Below, in pieces: positions 1 through 11,400 of a DNA stretch of 64,000 bases. A model generated the notes under the pieces. The model was not told where the DNA came from and did no database searches. It saw only the letters and a list, made by a program, of their open reading frames with translations. Source of the stretch: Siphonodentalium dalli (lineage: Eukaryota > Mollusca > Scaphopoda > Gadilida > Siphonodentaliidae); contig CP136069.1 of NCBI GenBank assembly GCA_032622095.1, positions 83,104,958 through 83,168,957 on the forward strand. The letters run 5' to 3'. How positions within the stretch are numbered: position 1 is the first letter of the stretch; each line of letters starts with the position of its first letter. Position numbers and translations under genes: made by a program.

Positions 1-85
1 TTTTTTAATATTTGTGTATGTTAAATTGAGCGAGGAAATTCAATCTAAAAAAATATGAAAAATCCAAATTTCAAATTTAAAAACA

Positions 86-327
86 AAAGAAGGGTCATAA
101 CTCCTTTAAAATAAATCGGATCAAACCCATATTCAAACTCGAACTGTATTTTGGGAAGAGAAACCTATATACAAAATTTGGTTCCGATCAAATAGAAAAT
201 GTTAGAGTTATCGCATTATACCTAAAGTGTCTGACAGACAGACAGATATAGATGGACGGACAGACGAGTGGTCAATCCGGACATTGACGCTATGTGTACC
301 ATACTATGGTATAGGTACACATAAAAA
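86..327 (+). repeat. HINE/pearl-like element end, TGTTTACC family, 5' truncated
   Basis: A core module (ataactcc, then atcaaacccatattc, then aaatttggttccgatcaa) runs into a (GACA/GACG)n tract and ends in a hairpin pairing TGTGTACC with GGTACACA. The same order is seen in better copies at 2197-2716 and 18430-18984. No 5' head is visible because the window edge is close. Confidence 0.6.
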
Positions 328-779
328 GTTTTATCTCATGCAGAGTACAGGAAAAATACATCAAACCTGGTGTGCCCCTTTAATTTTTCAATTCACATAT
401 GTAATCAATTGAAATCAATGTCGAAAAAGCTTTCCATTAATATATAGATAAAACAAACTAGACCTACAGTACTAAAAGTGTTATGAACAATTATTTTGTT
501 CCCATAGACTGATACAGAGCTCTCAAGTTTTTAAAACTTTGAAAACCAAAGTTGTCTTCCCATGAAACCAACAAAATTCCAATGGTAATGCTATTAAACA
601 ATGAAACCAGATTATGCCTTTAAGATGAAATTTAAATAACCATGCATATAAAATATAATAGTATAAACATTCCACCTATGATATGGCCAGAGATACTTAT
701 AGAGTATAAAGTATATCTGATACAGCCAACACATCTCCTAGCAGTTAATTAACTCAATACAAGACAAGAGATGGACTGT

Positions 780-1984
780 CGTCCGGTGCATACCCCCTCA
801 TGGCATACCGCCTAGTGTGGGCACATCTATAACTTATGATGGCTAGACTCAGACATATGGACCCAGAAATCAGCATTTTCATATAAACAAAGATGAATAA
901 CTATAGAACAAAAAACCAAAACAAACATTTGAATGTGCCATTAAATGTCCTCATAGTGGTGAACATCCATACAAAATTTTATTGAGATCCAAGCATTACT
1001 GTTCAAGTTATGAGCTGAACAGACATCGGTTGGATCAAACAGCCAACATTTCCAGATAAACAAAGATGAATTACTCTAGAATGGAAAATCAGAACAGAAC
1101 AATGGAACCCCCTATTGAATGTCCTCATAGCAGTGAACATCTATACCAAATTCCATTGAGATCCCAGGACAACTGTTGAAGTTACGACATGAACAGACAC
1201 CAGACGGACCAAAAAGCCAACATTTCCAGATGAACAAATATGAATAACTCTAGAATGGAAAAGCGGAACAAAACGATGGAACCCTCTTTTTAATGTCCTC
1301 ATAGTAGTGAACATCCATACCAAATCCCATTGAGATCCCAGTACAACTGTCAAAGTTACGACATGAACAGACACCAGATGAACCAAAAAGCCAACATTTC
1401 CAGATGAACAAAGATGTATAACTCTAGAATGGAAAAACCGAACAAAACGATGGAACCCTCTATTGAATGCCCTCATAGTAGTGAACATCCATACAAAATT
1501 TCATTGAGATCCGAGCATTACTGTTCAGGTTATGACATGAACAGACACCAGATGGACCAAAAATCCAACATTTCGAGATAAACAAAGATGAATAACTCTA
1601 GAATGGAAAATCCGAACAAAACGATGGAACCCTCTTTTTAATGTCCTCATAGTTGTGAACATCCACACCAAATTTGGTTGAAATCCCAGCACAACTGTTG
1701 AAGTTACGACATGAACAGACACCAGACGGACCAAAAAGCCACTATTTCCAGATAAACAAAGATGAATAACTCTAGAATGGAAAATCCAAACAAAACGATG
1801 GAACCCTCTATTTAATGTCCTCATAATAGTGAACATCCATACCTAATTTCATTGAGATCCGAGCACTACTGTTCATGTTATGACACGAACAGACATCGGA
1901 CGGACGTACGGACTCACGCACGGACGGACGGACGGACAGGTGCAAAACAGTATACCCCCCTTTTTTTTTTAAAAGGGGGTATAA
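780..1984 (+). repeat. HINE/pearl-like element with 174-bp tandem core
   Basis: The marker tctaga recurs at 1075, 1249, 1423, 1597 and 1771, giving an exact 174-bp period, with one degenerate unit before the first. The array runs into a (CGGA)n tract at about 1897-1940. It ends in a hairpin whose arms are ATACCCCC and GGGGGTAT, just before 1984. The proposed 5' head near 775-810 has a small hairpin (GGAC/GTCC) and the word CATACCCCC, which complements the 3' end. This is the asymmetric inverted repeat expected of Helentron-associated elements. Long minus-strand frames here only translate the core repeat. Confidence 0.7.
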
Positions 1985-1987
1985 TAA

Positions 1988-2110
1988 CCAACTTCATGGT
2001 ATTGTAACTGGATACTAACTCTGTGTGAGAAGACACAAGAGAGAGACCACTTCATTGTATTGTAACTGGATAATATCTCTGTGTGAGAAGACACAAGAGA
2101 GAGACAACTT
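1988..2110 (+). repeat. 58-bp direct repeat, two copies
   Basis: The block beginning acttcatggtattgtaactgg recurs 58 bp later, followed by the first bases of a third copy at 2106. The unit includes gtgtgagaagacacaagaga. No function is evident. Confidence 0.7.
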
Positions 2111-2196
2111 CATAGCATCCTGAACCTGATTTATTAGATACTATCTAGACAGTGCCACCTGTGTATCTTTGATATATTTTAGCGATGAATAAAATA

Positions 2197-2716
2197 ATCA
2201 AAGGGCCATAACTCCAGTAAAAAGTACCGGATCAAACCCATATTCGAACTCGATCTGTATTTTGATTTGAGAAACTCACATACAAAATTGGTTCCTATCA
2301 GTTGAAAAATTGTTGATTTATCGAAGCATTCATTAATTCTATGTCAAAGGGCCATAACTCCATTAAAAAATATCGAATCAAACCCATATTCGAACTCGAT
2401 ATGTATTTTGGGTTGAGCAACTCGCATACCAAATTTGGTTATGGTCAGATAATTTCTTTTTGAGTTATGGCAGCATGCATAAATTCTAAGTTGAAAAAGG
2501 GCCATAACTCCGTAAAAAAAACTCGGATCAAACCCATATTCGAACTCGATCTGTATTTGGTGCTGAGAAATTCATATACAAAATTTGGTTCCGATCAGAT
2601 AGAAAATAATTCAGTTATCGCACCATGCGTAAAGTGTCTACAGACAGACGGACGGACGGACTAACGACGAGTGGTCAATCCGGGCAACGACACCATGTTT
2701 ACCATACTATGGTATG
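2197..2716 (+). repeat. HINE/pearl-like element, TGTTTACC family, three core modules, split by an insertion
   Basis: Three modules start with gggccataactcc-like words near 2203, 2348 and 2500. They are followed by an (ACGG)n tract at about 2641-2662 and the start of the terminal hairpin (accatactatggtatg). The hairpin is interrupted at 2717 by a TIR element and resumes at 3498 with ggtatgggtaaacata. Removing the insertion and one copy of its 6-bp target duplication restores the end seen at 18945-18978. Confidence 0.75.
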
Positions 2717-3497
2717 CAGGGATGTAAGTGGAAATTTTTTTTAAACCTGAACAATATCTAGCTTGGCCGAAGGCCAAGCGGGGAGGGTGCGGGAGGGGGT
2801 GTCCCCCATCCCGCTAACGGGGTGTTTGGGGGTCCTCCCCCAAGAATTTTTTGTATTTTTAAGGCTCTGAGAATGCATCTGAGAGCATTCTATGATAAAA
2901 AAGAGATAAATAATTCAGCTCAAAATTCCTGTTTTTGTAAATAAAATTCAGTTAAAAAAAAATTCAGAGCATACATATTGTCTACTAGTAACTCACCCAA
3001 TAAAGTTTATACAGTCTCTGTTGCTGATATATTGACATCCAAAGGCTCTAACAACCAACATGTATCAGATAAATGTTCAGTAATATTTACAGATTTCCAA
3101 AAGTTTCTTTAAACATGTTCAAAGCTTTTCAACTGTCCTGAACTGAATTTTTGTTCCAGCCAAGACCAATTGAATTTGTTTTTCAATCCCACGTCATTGA
3201 TCGGGGAATCTCGATTTAAAATACTCATTGTTGTTATTGTTAAAATGCGACAAAGAAATTATCCAGGCGCGAAAGGAACAACAATAGACACGTGCTATTC
3301 ATAACCGGAGGTTGGTAAAGCAATATCGCGGAAAGCTTTCAGTGTGCCGAAACGGAAGATTGTTTGACATCATCCGGGAAAGAGAAAGCACTAACGAAAA
3401 ATCAGACCAAAAAATCGGAAACCGGAAAAAAAAACCGGAAGCCGGAACTGAACGAAAAACCGGAAATCCGGCAAAAACCGGAAAACTTACATCCCTG
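2717..3497. mobile_element. Non-autonomous TIR transposon, 781 bp, nested in a HINE
   Basis: The ends are perfect 13-bp inverted repeats, CAGGGATGTAAGT and ACTTACATCCCTG. They are flanked by the direct repeat GGTATG at 2711-2716 and 3498-3503. The CAGGG terminus resembles hAT elements, but those usually make 8-bp duplications and only 6 bp match here. Inside are a perfect hairpin (GCTTGGCC/GGCCAAGC at 2761-2779), a G/C-rich block and repeated accggaa words near the right end. No transposase frame is present. Confidence 0.8.
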
Positions 3498-3517
3498 GGT
3501 ATGGGTAAACATAAAAA
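3498..3517 (+). repeat. 3' remainder of the interrupted HINE
   Basis: This is the right half of the terminal hairpin of the element at 2197-2716, separated from it by the 781-bp insertion. It begins with the second copy of the GGTATG target duplication. Confidence 0.75.
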
Positions 3518-5285
3518 AACAACTGTCTGTTATGAATGACACACAAACTGGGTCATGTTCACCAACCATAACGCCTCAGTGGGTCACGTGAATCAACTCC
3601 GTGTAACTATTTACAACAGACTGCTTTGATGTTACCGACCAAGTAGCAGATACGACATGTACTGTGATAGAAACAACTCGCACTGTATCATCTGATGTGC
3701 ATACATGTACTGTAAGGATTATGTGATAACTTGCTGTTAATTACACTAAAAGTTTGCATGTAATCAATTCTGCTATTTAAAACATTCTGGGATTGCAACG
3801 AAATAAGTCGGAAATATGTGACTTTAAACCACAATACAAGATAGTGATTTGGTAATATGGACAAGTGGTCACTGAAAAATAATGATCATCTCTGAAGAGA
3901 AATAAGAGGGGATGAAAATACAATAGGTTTTATTGAAATGGCAAGTATTTATTCCATAAAACGATCTCTCTGTCAACACCAACACGTGGAAAATTGTGTC
4001 GGCAGTGATGAATAGAATGGTATAAAATGTGTAACCTCAGGCCCAATCTACACCAGAGATATTCAGGGGAAGATTGGAACAAAACATGTTTACTCCTGCA
4101 TATCCAAGAAAAGTCAGTAACATTTTTCTAGCCACATGTAATTTGGAAATAAAGGTATCAGATGATACTGTTGCATTGTGTGCTGGTAGTGCATGGACTA
4201 TGTAAGAGGTATAACTCTAAAGCCTAATACCTTGAATCTTATTCAAGCACATACTAGTAGCCATAATATACATTCAATTGGAAGTGGTCTCAAATACTTT
4301 ATTTTCAGAGAATATCTTTAATACCTAATACATGACCTAATAGTCCAGCAAGCTGCATAATATATTACCAGTTAACATGTATAAAAGCATGCCAATTTAT
4401 AGTACATGTTAAAAGGGTGTTCTACACTATTTTATCACTTTCAAATGGCCGGTTAAAAAAAAGTGTAAAAAACAAACAAACAAACCCTGCCTGCCTATCT
4501 GGAAAACTTTCCCCATGTTATCGGAAACAGAGATGTTTTTTTTTTTGGCCTAATGATTATGACAAATAATCCTGTCAGACAATACCAAGTACATTAATTT
4601 ATTGTATCTACATACCAATTTTTATACATAAAAAAAAAGACTGAACACATTATTTTTTAAAGGGATTCTGTGCCTTTATACCGGCAGAGTGTAAAGTAAA
4701 TTGTAATGCACAATATCCGATAGTCTTGGGGAGCAGCAGACACATCAATTTTGACTACTGACTAGCAAGAATTCGGCATAAAATAAAGGTTCCTGTCAAT
4801 AATGGATTGTAACAGAAGCTGGAGACTGATATGTTTGAGATCAATCATAACAGCACTATGGCTCTGATGTTTATTTGTGGTCTCAAGTGTTATGCTAAGG
4901 CAATACCCAACAGGCAACACACCCGTCAGAGTACACCAGAATTATATAACTCTGCATGATATATCGAGACCAGCTAAATTGTTCTAACACATGGAGTGGC
5001 CAGTCTGCTGTTCAAGTCACATGATGTATATGTAAAATACTGATATATTATACATATCTTTAAATAGGGAGCTCCATAACAAAGGTGTTAATATCTGATC
5101 TAACGACTATGAAAATCTTCAACTATAAAACTTATGTAACTTTAATGTAAAATGGGACAATGGTCCGCAAAATTAGCACATTCCAACTGTAACCGAATTG
5201 ATATTTTAGGTGATCTAGAAATTAGAATAACATCTTATTTAGGTAATAAATGCAAATGTTTCTCAGACTTAAATCATTCACAAAC

Positions 5286-5426
5286 CTTTTCAGCTTCTGG
5301 GAATTCATAATCGGTTGTAACAGCTATGGCCAATAAATTCTTGAATCCGTTGGCGAGAGAGTGAGGTACAGAAGCTGCTGTTGGGTATCCAATGGCCAAG
5401 GAAAGAGCAGCAATTCTACGAACACC
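5286..5426 (-). CDS. RPLP0: RPLP0 coding exon 8 (47 codons)
   Basis: It encodes residues from [15 protein letters not shown] to [11 protein letters not shown]. The acceptor on the minus strand is TTTTCAG before GGT and the donor is AAAAG followed by GTTTGTG. Both junctions are phase 0. Confidence 0.97.
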
Positions 5427-8400
5427 CTGAAAATATATTTATTCGGTCAGCACTGCAAAATTACATTATACTGAGCCAGTGCCTCCACCCATACTGATGA
5501 GATCTAGCTATCTAAGGAGAATGATGTTTCTAGAAGTACTTTTAAAATCTTTGTCACAGTAACGGGGAAACTGATGAATACATCATATTTATCAGCACTA
5601 TAGTTCTGTCGCTTCATATATGGCTTACAGGCGATTCATACAGCAAGTATCTGCATAAAGTTAAGTCTGTAACCAATGGAAATCACGTGTCAAGATACTG
5701 CAGTACATGACTCGTTTTAGTGAAGATATGAAATTGTCACCAGGAAAAATCCTGGGTAGCAGCAGGGGCAATTTTTTCGCACCTTTCCAAACCGGAAATC
5801 GGCATGTTTCCCCCCCCCCCTATTTCTGACCCCAAAACTTCTTTTTTTCAAATGTGAAGTTAACCCTTTGAACCCTGGCTCCACATAACGATCGACGACC
5901 CGACCCTGGGCTCCCAGGGGTATTTTGACTTATTGTTGACTGTGATCAGGTGTATAGTGCTGTATTGTATGCATTCTCTTCTACCATATTGTTTACACCA
6001 TTGGAAAGATTATTAAATTCTGAATTCAGCACACCACAATCTATTTCAATATCTTAAATCCAGAAAAAGTTATAAACAAATTGAAAACTTATTAGATTTA
6101 TTATAGAAACTGCCAAAAAATGTTACGTAACGTCACAATCCCAACGTAAATACATGATGTCATATGGGCTTTAGCCAAAACAAACTCTGGGTGTTTTCTG
6201 AATACCCCACCAATAACTAAAATGCGCTGCACTGTGCAGTCTATTGACTTATGCCATCTTAAAGACAGGATTCTGAACTTGATTCTCGTGTAAATCTATA
6301 TAGCGTGTACCTTTGCACAAAAAAGTTATGATTTAATGAACTCAGAAGTGTGTATATTCTTGAACATAACTCGTATGACATGAGTTTACATCCGACAATT
6401 GTTAGCGCGAATTTCTTCACGCACATTGGGAGTTCTAAATACCACAAGAATACGTCACTAAAATTTCTACCTATAAATATATATTTTTAGATCAAAATGC
6501 ATATACAAATGCAGTCAATCCAGTGTACCCACCATTCTCTTCGAGAGTGGGGGACTGGGGGTATAATGAAAGTTCTCCCTATTGCTGAAAACCAATTATT
6601 CATGAGAAAAAGCTTGTAACTTACACTCATGAATCTTGTCCTCAAATCTTCATCAGTTATGTCCAGAATTCTTGGATCATAGAGGGAGCCATCATCATAG
6701 ACTGAAAGAAGCAGAATACATATAAAATTAACTTGTAAGTTTATTACTGGATATTTTATCTCACTCCACAAAGGATATAGTCTTTTTCACCTATGATATG
6801 AACATATGGCAGGTTTTGGCCCTGGTGATGATTTAGGATTCATAGGTAATGGTTCATACAGGATTTTCACAATTTGATTCAAGGACAATTCAAGGACTAT
6901 ATCGGTTGAATTCAAGGACTTGTTCCCTATAATAGATGACAATTCCAACAGGTTACAACATTCCCCATATGCCTTACATTACAAATGTTAATATGTAATA
7001 AGATACAGGCTTATAAGCTTTATTGTAACCTGTTCTAGTTATGTTAGAATGTCAAGACTGCATATATGCGAGTCAACTGAAGTGAATGGACCAAACATTT
7101 ACAAAGCATGACCTCAAACAGAGCCAGAGCACAAGGCTCCCTGAAATTTTAAGACATATTTTAAACGTAATAAAATGAGGTCCACTGATTTTGATAGTAC
7201 CGTCACATCCTTACACATTCACTTAACTTATATTAAATTGTTCTTGGATTTAAATTAATATATATTTTATTGCTTGCTTTTTTTTTTAGGATAACCCCTC
7301 CCTTTTTTGAGTTTTGTCCCTACCCATTCCCCAAAACCTACAACCATGAGTTTCGTGACAACTGTCCCCCTATTTTTCTCTTGCACCTCATTAATATGTT
7401 CATTATTATATTTATTATGTTATTATAGGGCTCCGACCTATAAGCTATGTATTCCACAGAACCCTGTTGTCACTATGTAATATATAACTTGTTTTATCAA
7501 ATAACAAGACAGTCCAAGACTGGGGTCGCTCACCAGACTGCAAAGACTGGGACTCTTGAGACCACAACAGTCAGAACTTTTCATAATCACTTTAAAAGAA
7601 GTAGATCTAAACAGGATAGGTGGCTAGAGAGGCTTCATGTATATAGATCAGTGAATATCTACCTCAAAATTACCAACTGTTCACTACTGATCTGAGCTAA
7701 ATAGACATGGTGGTTCTTTCAAAGAACACTTTTCAAGTTTGCCAATTATGTTCTAGTGAAGTGGTCGATGAGCTAAATGTCCTTATGAAAGATTTGAACA
7801 ATACATATGATAGATTGTTGTTGCAATTGGGAATTAATGACCTCTAACAGATCTCCAGGGAATGTTTATAAAAATGTCAGATTTCACTTGGCATGTGTAG
7901 GCATACCCCTGCATACAGTTAGAACCAAAGTAAATGCTTCTTGTTAATGATTCTCTGTCAAGAATTTTAGTAAATATTATTTTTGAAACCAGGGTGGCAG
8001 AAGCAGTGAACTTTATAAAGTAAAGGGCCAATAAATATTTTATGTCCCTGGCCCCGCCCACATTTGACCCAGTGACCTCATTTGAACAAATCTGAACTCG
8101 TCACCCAAGGATCCTTCATACCAAATATGAACCCATTTGGCCTGATGGTATTTGAGATGTTTAAAATAATTACTATGGAGGGAAAGAGTTATGACCCTGG
8201 CTTCGCAACTATTTGACCCAGTGACCTCATTGGAACAAATCTGAATATGAGTCACCTAGGGAACATCCACAACAAATATGAACCCATTCCGTCTTATGGT
8301 TCTAGAGAAGAAGTTTAAAGAATTGTTGATGGATGGACAGATGGACGTATGAGGAGTGATGACTATAGCTCCACCGGAGACTTTGTCAAAGGTTAAATGA

Positions 8401-11400
8401 AAAAAAATATCTTAATTTCTTTTTGCATTTTAAATTTGAATTTTTTTCATTCTTTTGTTTTTAAATTGAGCAAAGATTTCAATTTAACAACAGTTTTTAA
8501 AAAAGAGTTATGTCCCTGGTATGATTTCATCTGGATAAGTGGTGGTTAAGAAATTAATATGAAACTGCCAATCCTGAATTTAGTGTGTTTGACATTTGCA
8601 GAATAAGGTCCCCAAAAGGTGAATTTAATGACACTATTCGGAAAGGCGGGCCAGCATCACCGAATTCATCCTCAGTCTGATTAGGCCTCAACGGCCAATA
8701 GAAACCTAGGATTGAAGTTCTACAGTTGGTGATGCACACCCATTGAACACCTCAATTATGCATTTTATCTTTTGCAAATTAGGGGGACATTGAAACTGAA
8801 CAGGTGGGAAAAAGTAAAAAAGTAACTAAAACAAAATTTGATACTTAGGATACTTCCCAGAAGATGAGGCCTAAGCAGAATTAGGTCCCCGGCGGGTGTA
8901 TTTGGTGATGCTAGCCTGCTGTACGGGGTAGCAACACTAAATTCATCCTCTGGGGACCTCATTCTGCAAATGTCAGACAGGCTTGAGGAAATGAACAATA
9001 GACTTTTCCTATTTATTCTTGCAGAATAGGTGTTTAACTAATGCCATGAAACTGTTTCAACAGGTGGATTAACTTAATATTTCACAGAGAACTGGAATAC
9101 AGAGTCATCAATCACAGCTTGACAGATGGTGTAAACATGTCTGCAAGCAAGCAGTCTCTCCCAGTAGTATCAAGTGTCCATAGTGATAAATTGGCTCATT
9201 CAATAATACAGCCTTCAGCGATGTAATGTTCTCTCTAAAATTCATAGGGCATGGCAATGAGGTGTGAATTATAAAGGGCCATAACTCTGTTAAAATATAT
9301 GGGATCAAACCCATATTTGAACTTGATCTGTATATAGGTGTAAAAAATTCATATACCAAATTTGGTGTCGATCAGATGAAAAATGTTTGATTCATCCTGT
9401 CTTGGATGAATTCTATATAAAAACAAGAGAGGAAAGGGTTAAATAAATGATACAAAAATCCATAGATGAAGAATGTGCTAAGAAAAATCTAGGTAAGAAA
9501 TATGAGGCTGTGATGTGTCTAAAAAAAAATTAAAGATCAAAATGCAACTAGAGGTGTGACTGTCCCAATGGGACTACTGATACCCCCCTGTTTTTAAAAT
9601 ACTAAGATGTTTCACATGTCAGTAAACATTTAGTTAAAATAATAAAATAACAGTTCCCATTGCAGGTGTACAACCATAACCCTAATCTTAAACCTATTGA
9701 CCGAAAAATGTAAGAATAAAAGCTTGTACAAAATTATCTATGTTGCGAAAAAGGGGGAATAACTCCACAAAAAAAAGTCCGACAGACGTCATAATCACAG
9801 GTGCACAGATGGTGGTTGATGTCTGTGCAAAGTTTCACGACAATTGATCAAAAAACGACTGAGAAAAACTCCGGACAAATTTGTGTCCACGGGACGGACG
9901 ACGGACAAGCTGACTCCAGTATACCCCCCTAACTTCGTTGCGGAGGGTATAAAAATGAAATTTTTAATTTTTAGAGTCATGTCCCTGGCTCTGCCCCCAT
10001 TTGACCCAGTGACCCCATTTGAACAAATCTGAACCCCAGTCACCCAAGGTCCCTCCGTACCAAATATGTCTTGGGATTCCAACTATAGCAACTATCACCC
10101 GATTGTTTACATCATTTACTGATGATATTGCGATTGGCTAGCAATTACGTCATTCAGTACCTGAAGTGTCCCGAGTATGATTTTAATCAGAACTGATCTA
10201 CCATAGACCCATCAGCTACAGGGGTCCGTTCCATTCACCCAAATCCTAGTGGTAACCTTGGATAAACTTACCTCTCTCAATCTGAAGACCATATGCAAAT
10301 GGTGAAATGTTCAACATGTTCAGAAGCGTCGCTTCGGAAGCTCCCACCTTGTCACCTTCCTTGATCAGGGCCACTTCGTTCTGAAGAAAGAACAGACAAT
10401 TCTCAAACATGACCAACTTCCTTTAATTTTCTTAGACTTTTATTCAAGTTTCACAAGGGAGGTTTAATTTCCATGAAATATATCAATTAAAGTACAGGAT
10501 CCAAATTCACAAAAAATATTCTGGAAAATATGTGCGTGGCCTCCATTGTCGGAAAACTTCTCTCAGTTCGCTGCAATAACCAATTGCTAAAAACTTTGTT
10601 GTTAGGATTATAATATTAAAGTGACTTTTCGATTCGAGATTAGATTCGATGTGAAATCATTGACGATTTGAGTCTCAAATACCTGATTCATCGGAGTCTG
10701 CTACTCACCAAAATTTCAATGGTTCCCCTGGTAATCTTCGTTGGGATCTGCAGAGCTTGGAAGAAGGAGGTCTTTTCTGGACCCAAGATTGTTGATTGTG
10801 CAGGTACAGTCACCTCCCATGGTGCAATAGCGCCGGCTTTTGCTGGAGCTTTTTTCTATAAAATGAGACATCAGATTAACCATATACAATTGTCAAGAAG
10901 CCATTTGGATAAAACATTGTAGAGAGCCTTATGGGAGAGAAATCAAGCTTGCAAGATTTCAGGCAAATCACCAAAAGGCACGATGAAGCCTGGAGGCTGT
11001 ATAATAATTTTTAAAAGTTGCAATGACACTGTAGCTCACCTTCAGAGGTGATAATTTAATGTGTTATAGTTAATGGAGCAATTAGGAATGCGGAAAGTTG
11101 AAATGTCTAAGTAATACTAGATATCAACATGAAATCCAAAAATGTCACTGGCGGCAATGTTTTCCAATTAAAAAAATTTGATAGCTCCCGATATTGGTAA
11201 TGAAAGTGTCAATGACACTGTAGCTCAACTTAGGTAGGGGAATAATTTAATGGTTGACAGTAAATGGAGGAATAGGAAAGGTGCTAATTGAAATGTCTAA
11301 CCTGCGCCAAAAGATTTAGTGATGCAAAGAGTAAAATACAAGATGGCTGCTGGTGGCCATGTTTTTTGGCCAATTGACCCCAAAAGGACTCGTTCCCATC

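Larger units (their letters stand above)
1..5285 (-). other. RPLP0: Last visible intron of RPLP0 (intron after coding exon 8)
   Basis: The donor of coding exon 8 lies at 5285 and reads GTTTGTG on the minus strand. No downstream exon with the expected acidic GFGLFD-type end was found in either strand down to base 1, so this stretch is treated as intron. It holds several repeats listed separately (86-3517). From about 3520 to 5285 I see only AT-rich sequence with no recognised gene, RNA or repeat boundary. Confidence 0.75.
6702..10271 (-). other. RPLP0: RPLP0 intron 6, repeat-filled
   Basis: The intron contains fragments of several families. A GCCCCCGA-family head starts at 7504 (caagacagtccaagactgg). 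A block at 7790-8396 is shared with 21595-22289. Diverged arms of the 54735 foldback family lie at 8576-8690 and 8876-8985. A TGTTTACC-family module lies at 9268-9400, an ATACCCCC-family element at 9547-9952, and a CACCTGAG-family fragment at about 9978-10060. No coding sequence was found. Confidence 0.65.

Noticed and set aside
1141-1836. Minus-strand frames of 103-115 residues rich in FHRFV and VHVVT
   Set aside because: Translations of the 174-bp tandem core. Other frames of the same repeat are similarly open.
1-5285. Search for the C-terminal RPLP0 exon
   Set aside because: No minus-strand sequence encoding an acidic run followed by GFGLFD, and no alanine-rich hinge, was found, so the exon is placed outside the window.
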